This document shows positions 8,102-18,124 of a DNA stretch of 64,000 bases, piece by piece. The position numbers and the translations under genes are program-made. The notes under the pieces were generated by a model that searched no databases, was not told where the DNA came from, and worked only from the letters and a program-made list of their open reading frames with translations. Origin of the DNA: DYHD01 sp037445375 (GTDB lineage: Bacteria; Nitrospirota; Thermodesulfovibrionia; Thermodesulfovibrionales; Dissulfurispiraceae); NCBI GenBank assembly GCA_037445375.1, contig JBBIKS010000005.1, positions 45,765 through 109,764 on the forward strand, written 5' to 3'. Each line of letters begins with the position of its first letter. The stretch's first letter is position 1.

Positions 8102-8531
8102 TTGCTCGTCTCATCATATCCGACAAGGAGAGGGTGATACTCCGGAGCATATATACAATACGGCTCTTGACTCAGCGGCGAAACTAAACGGCAAGGTTTC
8201 TACACTGCCGGGGGCTGACAGGTCTGATTTGCCCTATGTGCCTATAATCAAGCCGTCAGAAATAGCGCGCATCTGGATATACGACCATATAACGCCGAGC
8301 AACGATCTTGTAGTAGGTCACTGGATATTTATCAAGATGAGGGCTGAGAGGTGGTATATCGAGGACGACAACGAAAAGCCGACCAAAACATTCACGAAGA
8401 TACCGCTACCGCCTGATAGTGGAGAGCGCGGGGAGGTTCAGCAAACGCGTCTGCCACAACAGACATTACAGAGAAGCGGTGCTGCAAATGTGCCATTATC
8501 GCAGGCAGATACAACGGTAGGCATTAAATAG
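8043..8531 (+). CDS. traV: T4SS outer-membrane lipoprotein TraV
   Basis: Protein of 162 residues with a lipoprotein signal (ITILTISLLLSSC, lipid-attached Cys about residue 21). The middle segment IARIWIYDHITPSNDLVVGHWIFI fits the TraV family. It begins within the last 60 bases of traB. It is expected to complete the TraK-TraB-TraV outer-membrane core. Confidence 0.75.
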   Translation: MCLTPKIFITILTISLLLSSCSSHHIRQGEGDTPEHIYNTALDSAAKLNGKVSTLPGADRSDLPYVPIIKPSEIARIWIYDHITPSNDLVVGHWIFIKMRAERWYIEDDNEKPTKTFTKIPLPPDSGERGEVQQTRLPQQTLQRSGAANVPLSQADTTVGIK

Positions 8532-8549
8532 GGAGGGCGGACAAGGATT

Positions 8550-11045
8550 ATGCTGCTTAAAATGCTTGAGGGTTTATTTGACAAGCCGTTTGTCACTGAC
8601 TTGATGTATCCGTTACTACATGAAGACGGAGTTTTTTTACTGTCTGATGGCTCGTTAGGGCTGGCATGGGAGATCGAGGGAATTAACTCAGACGGCAAGA
8701 GTGCTGAGGAGTTCGGGAGGATATCGGCGACCTTTGCGAACTTTCTGAAGGTTTTACCGGAGGACATACCCTGTCAGCTTATAGCTCTTACTCGGCGGGG
8801 GCTTGCAGATGAGGAGTTAGCTGTTTATAGCAATGGAGACATGGGCAACGGCTATATACGCGACTATATGCACAGAAAAAGCATCTGGCATGAGCATGGC
8901 AAGAGAAAGGGGTTTGCAAGCGAAGGGAGCGTTTTCTATCCACGGACAATTAAGACATATTTTACAGTCAAGCAATTTTCTCTCTCACCCGGCAAGCTAT
9001 ATTCAGAAGAAAGCTATGCAAAAACGCTTGAGAAGCTCAAGAGCATAGAACTCATAGTGGACGCATCGTTGTCGGCTGGCGGAATAGGGCATAGGCTTAT
9101 TGGCGCTGATGAGCTAATTGAGATAATGTATCGGTTTTTAAATCCTAACAGGTCATTGAATATTCCCCCTCAGAGGTGGACTGGCGACGATTTAAGACGA
9201 TATATGGTGTTCAATTCTCCGATGGCTCAAGAAGACGGCTGGATATTTGACGGGATGAAATACAATGTACTAAGTTTTGCAAGCAATCCTGCTCTACCTC
9301 AAGAAGACGGTTTTCAAACTTTCCCGAACATACTTTTCAAGGAGAAAAGCAACGGTGCAAGTTTTTTCGATTATGCGCCGGTTATGCTGTTTACTATGAA
9401 TTTTCATCAACCTTTGCAAGCTGCACTTAAGCGGAGTTTAGATGTCAAAAGGACATTTGCGTTTCTGCACAAGTTCAACTTTTTAGGCGATGTCTCTATT
9501 GACAAAGAGATTGCCTCAAATGAGACAAAGACATTACTGACCGAGATGTATGGAGGCGAGAAAGTCTTCAAAGTCAGCTATCATTTATGCGTACCGACAA
9601 CCGTTGAGGAATCGAAATTCTTCAGTTCTCAAGTGGAAGGGCATATAAACATAACTACTGGCTGCAATGCCTTCAGGGAAGACCTTATTGCGCCTGCAAT
9701 GTTGATGAGAAGCCTGCCGTTTGGATACGACCACAAAGTCATTGATGAAGAAAGGTTAATAAGGAGGGGGATAATTGCAACGGCTTCGATACTTGCCGAT
9801 GTAGCCCCTATTTACAGGTCAGGCAGAGGCAAGAAGACCAATGTTGCGATAGGCTATTACAATAGGCGGGGCGAGGGCGTATGGCTCGATTTGTTTGACA
9901 AGTCAACGGCTATTACTGCTCCGCATTGTCTTGTAACGGGCGCAACCGGCGCTGGCAAGTCGGTTACGATGTGTGACTTTGTTCATCAGGCGCTTCGACA
10001 GCCTTCGACCGTCATTATAATTGACAAAGGAGAAAGCTATAAGAGGGCTTGTTATCTTTATGGCGGGCAGTATTTGAAGTTTGAGGGCGAGCCTGACTTC
10101 ATACTTAATCCTTTCAAAGGCGATTTTACGGATGACCACAGGGCTTTTCTATCATCTCTGATTGCTGCTATGGCTTCAGGTGGGAATGAAGTCATAACAC
10201 GCGAAGAAGTCTCCTTTATATCGGAAGCGGTTCTTGAGCTGACAGGGTTAGATGATGACAGTCGTGATCTTAGCAATCTTGTTCGTATTTTAAAGTCCTA
10301 CAACAATTCTCTCAGTGATTCAGTAGCAAGAAAGCTGTTTCCTTTTCATGGCTCCGGGCAGTATGCAAGATTTCTCGAAGGCGGCAAACCTCATTTGCAG
10401 TTTTCAAACAATTTTACCGTCTGTGAGTTAGGGGATGTTGAAATATACAAGGACTTGCAGGCGGTTATTGTATTTTTGCTGATTTTCTATATCACCGAGT
10501 ATGTCAAGCACATTCCGGGAAGGAAGTATCTGATAATAGACGAGGCTTGGGCGCTTTTCAGAAACGATGTAGCGGTTGATTTCTTGGTTAAGGCGACAAA
10601 AACCTTCAGGAAATACGGCTGTTCCGTGATATTTGTCACTCAGCAGTTAGATGACTTCATGGTGATTGCACGGGCTATGAATATGAAGGATAACTGCCCC
10701 AACAAGATACTTTTGTATCAGGAGGGCGATGTAGTTATTAAGAACGCCGGGCAGCTCGATCTAAGTCAAGGAATGCTGGATATCTATAAATCGGTAAAGA
10801 AATCGCCAAAGTATGCTGAGGCGCTGATTGCAACGCAAGGGTGGGTATCGGTGGGCAGGGTCACTCTTGATCCGGATAGCTATTGGGTAGTGACGACATC
10901 TGAGCCGGACAAGGCATATCTCAATGAGTTGCTTAAGCAAGGCATGACGCTCAAGCAGGCGATAAAGTATGCAGCCGAAAATAACCCTTATGGCGTAACA
11001 GCGGATACTCAGCCGTCTAACAACAACCAAGGCCTAAATCGTTGA
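8550..11045 (+). CDS. traC: T4SS ATPase TraC (VirB4 family)
   Basis: Protein of 831 residues that powers pilus assembly and substrate transport. The N-terminal TraC domain is followed by the ATPase domain with Walker A GATGAGKS at about residues 464-471 and Walker B YLIIDEAWALF at about 660-670, then an FVTQQLDDF motif. Length is normal for TraC. A Shine-Dalgarno (gggagggcgg) precedes the ATG. It closes the first block of tra genes; the type IVB pilus genes follow. Confidence 0.92.
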   Translation: MLLKMLEGLFDKPFVTDLMYPLLHEDGVFLLSDGSLGLAWEIEGINSDGKSAEEFGRISATFANFLKVLPEDIPCQLIALTRRGLADEELAVYSNGDMGNGYIRDYMHRKSIWHEHGKRKGFASEGSVFYPRTIKTYFTVKQFSLSPGKLYSEESYAKTLEKLKSIELIVDASLSAGGIGHRLIGADELIEIMYRFLNPNRSLNIPPQRWTGDDLRRYMVFNSPMAQEDGWIFDGMKYNVLSFASNPALPQEDGFQTFPNILFKEKSNGASFFDYAPVMLFTMNFHQPLQAALKRSLDVKRTFAFLHKFNFLGDVSIDKEIASNETKTLLTEMYGGEKVFKVSYHLCVPTTVEESKFFSSQVEGHINITTGCNAFREDLIAPAMLMRSLPFGYDHKVIDEERLIRRGIIATASILADVAPIYRSGRGKKTNVAIGYYNRRGEGVWLDLFDKSTAITAPHCLVTGATGAGKSVTMCDFVHQALRQPSTVIIIDKGESYKRACYLYGGQYLKFEGEPDFILNPFKGDFTDDHRAFLSSLIAAMASGGNEVITREEVSFISEAVLELTGLDDDSRDLSNLVRILKSYNNSLSDSVARKLFPFHGSGQYARFLEGGKPHLQFSNNFTVCELGDVEIYKDLQAVIVFLLIFYITEYVKHIPGRKYLIIDEAWALFRNDVAVDFLVKATKTFRKYGCSVIFVTQQLDDFMVIARAMNMKDNCPNKILLYQEGDVVIKNAGQLDLSQGMLDIYKSVKKSPKYAEALIATQGWVSVGRVTLDPDSYWVVTTSEPDKAYLNELLKQGMTLKQAIKYAAENNPYGVTADTQPSNNNQGLNR

Positions 11046-11115
11046 AGCGTCAAAGTAGAAAGCTAACTAATATTACATTATTACATAGATTCACGAAGTA
11101 AGAGGGAGGGCGTAA

Positions 11116-11850
11116 GTGCGGTTATTGCTTATCAAGCGATGTTTAATCCTGTTGGTGTTGACAATTTTTATATTTGGGCTTACTGGTTGTACGTCTATTA
11201 TGTCTTTTTTGCGCGGCGTGGAGACCTATTTTGCCTCATCTTTGGATGACGATAGTAAAGACTTTGATGCCGAGATGTTCAGGGAGATACGCGGTAGCGA
11301 GGTGAGAAAAGGCGAGAGAGCGGCGCAGGCAAGAGGCTATGGATGGGTTCCGCCAGTGGTGCAGAAGGTAAAAGTTCCTGCGATGATACGCGGGGGCGTA
11401 TTTATTCCGGCGCATGAAACTTATGTAATAGTGACAGATGGAGCGTTTGTCACTGATGATGCGAAGAATGTCAGAAGGAAATATAGACTACCTGCAGAAG
11501 CAGAGATAGTGTCCCCTTTGAAGGGCGATGATGTAGTGATGGCTGTTTACCGGCTGGATAGGATGTATAACCAATCGAAAGTTGTGGAGTTGACCAAGAT
11601 ATCTTTTCTGCTTGACGGCGTAGCTATAGATTATATTCTTTCCTTACACAATGACGAGATCGCAAAGGTTGGAGACTATTTATGCTCATTCAGTAGGGAA
11701 AAAGGCGATGATCAGGTAGTTGCTTATGTGTCGGAAGGCGGGTTAAAGCAGATTAAACTTTTTAAAGTAGGCAAAGGGCAAATGTTGGTATTAGGCAATG
11801 GCTATGTGCTGGCGCCTGTTTTTGATAGGAAAAAAGGAGGCATATCTTGA
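11116..11850 (+). CDS. Lipoprotein at head of type IVB pilus operon
   Basis: Protein of 244 residues, GTG start behind gggaggg. Lipoprotein signal with FGLTGCTS (Cys about residue 25). The mature part is beta-rich with a segment resembling a small OB/SH3-like region (VKVPAMIRGGVFIPAHETYV). I do not recognise the family. It overlaps the secretin gene by four bases, so it is probably a secretin partner or pilotin-like factor. Confidence 0.65.
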   Translation: MRLLLIKRCLILLVLTIFIFGLTGCTSIMSFLRGVETYFASSLDDDSKDFDAEMFREIRGSEVRKGERAAQARGYGWVPPVVQKVKVPAMIRGGVFIPAHETYVIVTDGAFVTDDAKNVRRKYRLPAEAEIVSPLKGDDVVMAVYRLDRMYNQSKVVELTKISFLLDGVAIDYILSLHNDEIAKVGDYLCSFSREKGDDQVVAYVSEGGLKQIKLFKVGKGQMLVLGNGYVLAPVFDRKKGGIS

Positions 11851-13361
11851 GATATTTATTAGGTTTGGTGCTTATGTGTTGTTTTATTCTTAGCAATTCC
11901 GCTGTCTTGTTTGCAGAGGATTTTGCAGAGGATACGGATTTAGGGATGCAGCTTGATAAGTTCATGATGCTTGACAGGGATCGTAAGGGTGGGATGCAGC
12001 AGTTATTTATCGACCCTGACAACATGACTGCTCAAATAAATCTGAACTTCAAAGGCGTTCCGATAGAAGATGCGCTGACTGTGTTGAGCAGACAGGCGAA
12101 CATGAACATAACATTAGACAAGAATGTTAATACAAGGCTATCTGTGTCGGTAGTTTATTCGGGCAATTCTGCTGAGAGCGCCTTAAAAAACATTATAGGC
12201 GGCATGGACTTAACATTCAAAAAAACGCCTGACGGGTATATAGTCACTCCATGGCAGGAAAGTTACATAAGCATTAATAAGGTTTACGAGTATATAGGCG
12301 TTGGTGGAGGCGTAGGGTCTGCACAACCGATGATGGGCGGGGGAGCGTTAAACAATCCCGCTATGCAGCAAAGCGGCTTTCCCGGCATTCCTTCTGCTCC
12401 TGCTCCGTCTATGCCGATGGCTGGCTCTCAGTCAACGGGATCGCAGCAAGTAAGCATTACTGATTTTGGCGGATATATGGGTTCAGTGATGACCTTAATT
12501 CGGTCTGTGATGTCAAGAGAAGGTGTGATCACATATATGCCGAGCGGCTTTATTTATGTCAAAGATTATCCTTCGAGGATTAAGGCTGTAGAGGAAATCT
12601 TCAATTTTGACAACGCAAAAAGAGAGGAAGTGCACGTCAAGATTAACATAATAAGGCTTGACTACAAAAAGGAATATGAAACAGGCATAAGCTGGAGTAA
12701 GGTGTTTGAAGGCTTTAAAGTAGGCTCTCCTTGGAGAGGCAATGTAGAAGGCAATTTCTTGTCGAATCTTAAGGATGCTCCTGATGTGTTTACATTTGGA
12801 CTTAAAAACATCAACATGAATTTTGACGGCGTATTGAAAGCCCTCGGCAAGTACGGCGATGTAAAGATGGTTCATTCATGGGAGACTAAGGCATTAGCGG
12901 GTTCAGTGCTTCCTTTCAATTTGACGCAGTTAGTATGGTATTCAACCGGCTCTACAGTTCAGGTCATTGGCGATCAGACGATAACGACTCCACAGATTGC
13001 CAACACATCCGTAGGGCTGTCATTGCTGTTGAATCCTACCAAGTATGACGAAGGCAAGTATCTCCTGAATACATCCGTGAAGATGTCTAACATTGTTAGC
13101 TACCAGACTATTAAAGACTTGTCGTTCCCGAACATTGAGGACAACTCGGTGTCAGTGCCGATCAAGATGATGCCGGGCGAAAGGATTGTCATATCCGGAT
13201 TTAAAATAAAAAGCTCAACAAAAGACACTGTTGGCATTCCGGTTCTATCAAGTCTGCCTATATTAGGGCATTTATTTGGCTACAAGGCAGGGGATAACAG
13301 AACATCGGAAATAGCGGTAATTATATCTTTAAATAACATAAGAGGCGAGGATTCCATATAG
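11847..13361 (+). CDS. pilN: Type IVB pilus secretin PilN
   Basis: Protein of 504 residues forming the outer-membrane pore for the thin pilus. It has a signal peptide (1-23) and an STN-like N0 domain at about 65-120 (NLNFKGVPIEDALTVLSRQA). A Gly/Pro/Met-rich linker (about 155-195) is followed by an N-domain and the C-terminal secretin domain (about 330-500) with VPIKMMPGERIVISGF and IPVLSSLPILGHLFGYK, the conserved secretin closing motif. TTG start overlapping the previous gene. Confidence 0.88.
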   Translation: MRYLLGLVLMCCFILSNSAVLFAEDFAEDTDLGMQLDKFMMLDRDRKGGMQQLFIDPDNMTAQINLNFKGVPIEDALTVLSRQANMNITLDKNVNTRLSVSVVYSGNSAESALKNIIGGMDLTFKKTPDGYIVTPWQESYISINKVYEYIGVGGGVGSAQPMMGGGALNNPAMQQSGFPGIPSAPAPSMPMAGSQSTGSQQVSITDFGGYMGSVMTLIRSVMSREGVITYMPSGFIYVKDYPSRIKAVEEIFNFDNAKREEVHVKINIIRLDYKKEYETGISWSKVFEGFKVGSPWRGNVEGNFLSNLKDAPDVFTFGLKNINMNFDGVLKALGKYGDVKMVHSWETKALAGSVLPFNLTQLVWYSTGSTVQVIGDQTITTPQIANTSVGLSLLLNPTKYDEGKYLLNTSVKMSNIVSYQTIKDLSFPNIEDNSVSVPIKMMPGERIVISGFKIKSSTKDTVGIPVLSSLPILGHLFGYKAGDNRTSEIAVIISLNNIRGEDSI

Positions 13362-14467
13362 TGTTTGAATCGGCAGAACTGTATGTCAAGCTTGAAGACA
13401 ATTTATATTTAAACCCGATAACCGGCGATATCAAAAAGACAGCGCACAAAAGCATTCCTTTTAGTCAGCCTTTAGCAACAAGAAAAATAAAGCCGTCTTT
13501 AAAGTATGCCAAAAAAGCGGGGGATGTCTGGATTGGGTCTAACAAGATGTCGTTTTCGCTTGTGCTTGCTTATGCTTTGCTGAAAAAAGGCAAGAAAAGA
13601 ACTATAGGGTTTTATAAGTATGGCGATATCTACATATACATAGAAGGTGTTATCGACATGCACAGTCATGCTTCCTTGCGCTATGGCTATTTATCGCCTG
13701 ATGAGACCCCTGAGACCTTCATGGCTGTAGAAGGAAAGGTTTATGACGCTATATTTGGCAATAGTCATTTACGGAACATAGACCTCAATTTAAAGGGTGC
13801 ATACAGAGAGCTGAACCAGAGGGTAAACCCTGTTCACGTTCTTATAATTATCGTGAGTTTAGCGATAACAGGGCATTTAGCGCATGACCTATTTTTAAAG
13901 AAGCCAATTTCGATAAAACCGCCGCCTATATTAGTAAAGGAGCCGCCTCCCCCGCCTCCGCTGACAACAGAGGAGGCGGATAGGTTTTCACTTGCTCTGA
14001 AAGACAATTTTATTGACAAATACGCTGAAATTCAGGCTGGTGTCGAGAAAGACAAGACGAAATGGCTCAGAACTGTTCAGGCAAGAACCATCAAGGAAGC
14101 TCAGGCTGTGTCAATCGATGCCAGTTTTACCTATGCCTCGTATTATCCCTATGCAAACTTTAGAAAAGAAGGCAAAGAATATATCTGGACTAATCCGCTT
14201 GGGGAGAAGTTGGGGCGAGAGGATTTAGATAGGTATAGTTCGTATGGAGCGGAGGTGAGTTCTTATTACTGCTTAAAGTATTTCATAAATTATGAGGTGA
14301 CGGAAAGGAGTTCGGACAGGTGGATAGTCCAAATGCAAGAAAAGCAGCACGATAAGATCGTTTTTTTGATGAATTTAATCCAGAAATGCCCATGTCTTAT
14401 CAGAGAGCTTTCTATAGACAAAAACGGCATGAATGCAACGGTTGAGTTGCTTTCGAAAGGAGGGTAA
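13361..14467 (+). CDS. pilO: Type IVB pilus protein PilO-like
   Basis: Protein of 368 residues. A cytoplasmic half of about 155 residues, one membrane helix (about 158-176, VLIIIVSLAITGHLAHDLF), a proline-rich hinge (KPPPILVKEPPPPPP) and a periplasmic half. This matches the pilin accessory protein PilO of IncI-type thin pili. GTG start overlaps the secretin stop. Assignment rests on topology and position between secretin and PilP. Confidence 0.7.
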   Translation: MFESAELYVKLEDNLYLNPITGDIKKTAHKSIPFSQPLATRKIKPSLKYAKKAGDVWIGSNKMSFSLVLAYALLKKGKKRTIGFYKYGDIYIYIEGVIDMHSHASLRYGYLSPDETPETFMAVEGKVYDAIFGNSHLRNIDLNLKGAYRELNQRVNPVHVLIIIVSLAITGHLAHDLFLKKPISIKPPPILVKEPPPPPPLTTEEADRFSLALKDNFIDKYAEIQAGVEKDKTKWLRTVQARTIKEAQAVSIDASFTYASYYPYANFRKEGKEYIWTNPLGEKLGREDLDRYSSYGAEVSSYYCLKYFINYEVTERSSDRWIVQMQEKQHDKIVFLMNLIQKCPCLIRELSIDKNGMNATVELLSKGG

Positions 14468-14472
14468 TTTAG

Positions 14473-15396
14473 ATGGATATTAAAGACTTAAAAAATCTAT
14501 TAACAGAAAAAGTCAAAGGCATATTAAACAAGAGAAAACCTGAGACGGTGCAGACAACAGATAAACCGGATAGCGAAGCAAAGCCTTCCTCACCTTCAAC
14601 CGAGCCTGCAGGCGGGGGGGAATCAAAGAGGCTTAAAGCCTTAACATTTGTGGCGATGGCGGTGATATTTTTTGTCGTAGGGGGTGTTCTTGCATATAAT
14701 TATTATTTCTTCTCCGAAAAAGGCACTCCACAGGAATTAACGCTGTCAAGACCTTATCAACCGCCCACTCCTGCAAACGCTCCTGTTGCTACCAATGGCG
14801 GTGATGATGCAAGGGCAACAGGGCAGAACATACAGGAAGACAAGCAGGCTCAAACTCAAAAGGGAACAAGCGGATCTGTGCCTCCTAATGAAGGCAAGCA
14901 AGTTGTTCAGAACGAGTCAAGTCCTGTCAGTCAATCTCCGGCAAAAAAGGGAGCAATGCGGGTATCCGAACATGATCCTTTCAAGTCCGAGTTCGAGAAA
15001 AAGTATCAGGCTGCCGTAAAGAAAGAGAAGAGACTTAGCGGTTCGTTGGGCGATTTGGAAGGCTCAATCAAAGAGGCTAAGTTAAATCTTCCGCCAACGC
15101 CACCGCCGCCGCCACCGCCGCCTGCGCCGAAGCAGCTTAAGCTTGCGGTATTCGGCACTGTTATATCTCCAAACGACACTTATGCTATTACGGACATGGG
15201 GGTCATTAGAGTTGGCAATGTTGTCGAGTCCTTTACTGTCGAGAGCATAAAATTCGATATGGTTATACTCAGGCAGAACGACAACAAAGATGAAGTTCGC
15301 AACATATTTATTAAGGCACGAGGCCGCCAAGCTGATGGCGTAGGTGGTGCAATGCCTATTCATGCGGGGGGGCAGCAATGGCCGTCAAGTCAATAA
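14473..15396 (+). CDS. pilP: Type IVB pilus protein PilP
   Basis: Protein of 307 residues. One membrane helix at about 53-76, a long low-complexity Pro/Gln/Ser linker, a run of prolines (about 202-216), then a compact C-terminal domain (about 222-290, LKLAVFGTVISPNDTYAITD) like the PilP/GspC homology region that contacts the secretin. Its 3' end overlaps the start of the ATPase gene by 19 bases. Confidence 0.75.
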   Translation: MDIKDLKNLLTEKVKGILNKRKPETVQTTDKPDSEAKPSSPSTEPAGGGESKRLKALTFVAMAVIFFVVGGVLAYNYYFFSEKGTPQELTLSRPYQPPTPANAPVATNGGDDARATGQNIQEDKQAQTQKGTSGSVPPNEGKQVVQNESSPVSQSPAKKGAMRVSEHDPFKSEFEKKYQAAVKKEKRLSGSLGDLEGSIKEAKLNLPPTPPPPPPPPAPKQLKLAVFGTVISPNDTYAITDMGVIRVGNVVESFTVESIKFDMVILRQNDNKDEVRNIFIKARGRQADGVGGAMPIHAGGQQWPSSQ

Positions 15397-17090
15397 TCAA
15401 TGAAAATAGCGCAAGCGTAATGGAAGCGCCTGAAGACTATGCTTCCATCAAAGACAAACTTGAAAAAAAGATTCTAAGCAAGGGATACACAAAAGGCTTG
15501 GATTATTGTTTGCAGCTTTGTAAAAGGCTTGATAGAAGTCTGTATGAAGTCATATGCGAGATTGAACGAGCGATTGATTATAGCGAGTTGGCGGAGGTGT
15601 TTGCTGAACATTCCGGGCTAAAAAAAGTAGATTCAATCAAAGGGGATATAATCCAGACACAGCGGCACTTCATTGAAACGACTGAGGCGGTATTCGTATG
15701 GCACTATGCTTCTTTGAAGACAATGAAGATTAACGGAAAGCCGGTTTATATGGCTCCGAAGGATTCTTTTCAATCTTATCTGAATACCGCCACCGCTCAT
15801 AGCGAATCCGCTGAGACCTCTCAGTCGTCTTCAAGAGACTGGTTTATCCAAGCGATATTCATGCCTGCTGTGAAGTTAGGCGCTACTGACATACATATAG
15901 TGCCTAATGAAATAACGGGAACTTACAGAGTAGATATCCGGATACTCGGTGAATTGAGAAACTTTACAAAGCTGAACAGGAAGCGAGGGCATTCATTAAT
16001 TTCTCTGTTGCTATATTGGGCTAAAGAGCATACTCCGTCAATAAGGATTGACGATTACAGAAAGCCTCAAGACGGCAGAATTGAGATTCCAAAAGATAAG
16101 ATGGGAGTGCCTATCGACCTTAGACTTTCGTTCATTCCGAAGCCCAATATGAAAGACATAGATATTGTAATAAGACTGCTTTACAAAATTGAACTTCAGC
16201 ATGAATCCCTTTCTTCGCTTGGTTTTTTCGACTGGCAGGCGGATTTCCTCAGTGAATCAACGGAAAGGAATAAAGGCATAGTTGTCGTATCAGGGGCGAC
16301 GGGGACAGGCAAATCAAGAACGGTCAATACGCTGTTGTCTTCAATACCGACCGAGAGGAATATATTGACCGTAGAGGATCCGATAGAGTATGTGCTTCAT
16401 AACGCAAGGCAGTTCCAAACCTTTGAATGGGAGGGGAACGATGAGAGAAGCAGGAAAGTTGACTTTGAGTTTTATGCACGGGCTTTCAAGAGGCATGACC
16501 CTGATGTGATATTCATAGGTGAGCTTAGAGACAAAGCAACTACAGATGTGGCTTTTCATTTATCTAAAACCGGGCATCTTGTTTTTGCTACGCTACACGC
16601 GTCTAGGGCGAGCATGATACCGGAGATACTTGTAAGGGATTACGGTATCAGCATGGATGCCATATCTGACAATTTGCTGTTAGGTATTAACCAAGTGCTT
16701 GTCAAAAAAGTTTGCCCTAAGTGCAGCGTAAAGAAGCAAATTGAGAGCTTGCCTATCTGGACACAATCGCTGCTGTATCCAGATAGGGATGAGCTTTTAA
16801 ACAAGCTGATCGGCAAAGATATAAGCTTTCCCGCTGTTATGGCAAATCAAAATACAGCGAATTGCTCATGCGCGATCCGGCACGAAGGGGTTGTGTTGTC
16901 AACGGGCTATTCTGGCAGGACGGTAGTGGCTGAGTGCATAGCCTTCAGTCCGGAAATATTCTTAGACGGCAATATATCTGTTACAGAAATTGAGAAAAAG
17001 ACCAAAAACTACGGAACGATACTTAATGACGCGATAGATAAGATACTTAACGGCACGTTGGACATTTCATCATTAAGGAGGCTGTTATAG
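15378..17090 (+). CDS. pilQ: Type IVB pilus assembly ATPase (GspE/PilQ family)
   Basis: Protein of 570 residues that powers pilin polymerisation. It has an N-terminal domain, then the secretion ATPase core with Walker A SGATGTGKS near residues 304-312, an aspartate box (PTERNILTVEDPIEYV) and Walker B DPDVIFIGELRD near 374-385, with a His box following (GHLVFATLHASR). VCPKCSVKKQ near 452 is a reduced zinc-finger region; only one CxxC is seen there, with a possible second Cys pair at NCSCA. It is in a tight operon with pilR. Confidence 0.88.
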   Translation: MAVKSIINENSASVMEAPEDYASIKDKLEKKILSKGYTKGLDYCLQLCKRLDRSLYEVICEIERAIDYSELAEVFAEHSGLKKVDSIKGDIIQTQRHFIETTEAVFVWHYASLKTMKINGKPVYMAPKDSFQSYLNTATAHSESAETSQSSSRDWFIQAIFMPAVKLGATDIHIVPNEITGTYRVDIRILGELRNFTKLNRKRGHSLISLLLYWAKEHTPSIRIDDYRKPQDGRIEIPKDKMGVPIDLRLSFIPKPNMKDIDIVIRLLYKIELQHESLSSLGFFDWQADFLSESTERNKGIVVVSGATGTGKSRTVNTLLSSIPTERNILTVEDPIEYVLHNARQFQTFEWEGNDERSRKVDFEFYARAFKRHDPDVIFIGELRDKATTDVAFHLSKTGHLVFATLHASRASMIPEILVRDYGISMDAISDNLLLGINQVLVKKVCPKCSVKKQIESLPIWTQSLLYPDRDELLNKLIGKDISFPAVMANQNTANCSCAIRHEGVVLSTGYSGRTVVAECIAFSPEIFLDGNISVTEIEKKTKNYGTILNDAIDKILNGTLDISSLRRLL

Positions 17091-17091
17091 A

Positions 17092-18081
17092 GTGCTGTTT
17101 TCTAAAGTTGACGAGGTAAGCTTATTAAGAAGTCTGTATTACATGCTCGATTCCGGAATGTCGGTTCACGAGGCCATATCGGAAATATCCGGTGTTGTAA
17201 AGGATAAGAAGTTGAGCGCCAAACTTGCTACTGCCGATGAACTTATGATGAGCAGCGGCTATAAGTTTACAGATGCAATAGAAGCGGTAGGCTTATTTGA
17301 ACGCTTTTTACCGATTATAAGGACGGGGCAAGAGACCGGAAATTTGGTATTAGTCCTGAAGGAAATAATAGCAGTAAACGATTCGATTACCAATCTCAAG
17401 AAAAAGATTAAGACCATGGTGTTTTATCCCATAGCCCTTGTATTTTTCTCCGTTGCCATAGGGTTCGGGATAACTTTCTTACTTGAAAAGATAATCACCA
17501 CTCTGCCTGCCAAAGACATTAAAGGGACTGCGGCATATGATGTAGCGAGCTTCATTGTGAACTATAGGGAGTTTATATTTCCTGCGTATGCCTTGATATT
17601 ATTGGGATTGATTTACTTCATAGTTATGAACGCATCAAGAATACCTGTGATAAAAGACTTATTCAACACGATCACGGTGGGGCAGACCTTTAAGATGCTG
17701 GCGCTCGCGCTAAGAAGCGGACTATCGCTTAAAGACGCTATTGACTTGACAGCAACCATTTTGAAGGAAAAAAAGTGGAAGAAAGTATTCGAGGTTTTTT
17801 CATTAGAGGTTCAGGAGAGGAATTTATACGATCTCATTGATGAGATGTCAGACTTTATGACTCCGCCTGATTTGCTGATCATTAAATCTAATATTAAGGC
17901 AGGTAACTTGTCGGAAGGATTTGAATTTGTTGGAAGCCGCAAAATAGGTGATTCTTACGAAATACTCGAAAGAACATCTCCCATAATACAAATAGGGGCT
18001 TTTGTTTTTGTAGCGGGTCAGATAGTAGTTCTGATGTCTCCGCTTTACTTTTTGCTTTACGCATACATGGACAAAGCTTAA
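17092..18081 (+). CDS. pilR: Type IVB pilus inner-membrane protein (GspF/PilR family)
   Basis: Protein of 329 residues, platform protein of the pilus assembly machine. Two GspF repeats: the first has LRSLYYMLDSGMSVHEAI near residue 10; membrane segments lie at about 105-128, 160-178 and 302-325. GTG start one base after the ATPase stop. Confidence 0.85.
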   Translation: MLFSKVDEVSLLRSLYYMLDSGMSVHEAISEISGVVKDKKLSAKLATADELMMSSGYKFTDAIEAVGLFERFLPIIRTGQETGNLVLVLKEIIAVNDSITNLKKKIKTMVFYPIALVFFSVAIGFGITFLLEKIITTLPAKDIKGTAAYDVASFIVNYREFIFPAYALILLGLIYFIVMNASRIPVIKDLFNTITVGQTFKMLALALRSGLSLKDAIDLTATILKEKKWKKVFEVFSLEVQERNLYDLIDEMSDFMTPPDLLIIKSNIKAGNLSEGFEFVGSRKIGDSYEILERTSPIIQIGAFVFVAGQIVVLMSPLYFLLYAYMDKA

Positions 18082-18124
18082 TATCAATTATGGGAAACTC
18101 AACGCCCCGCAGGAGGTATCAGGG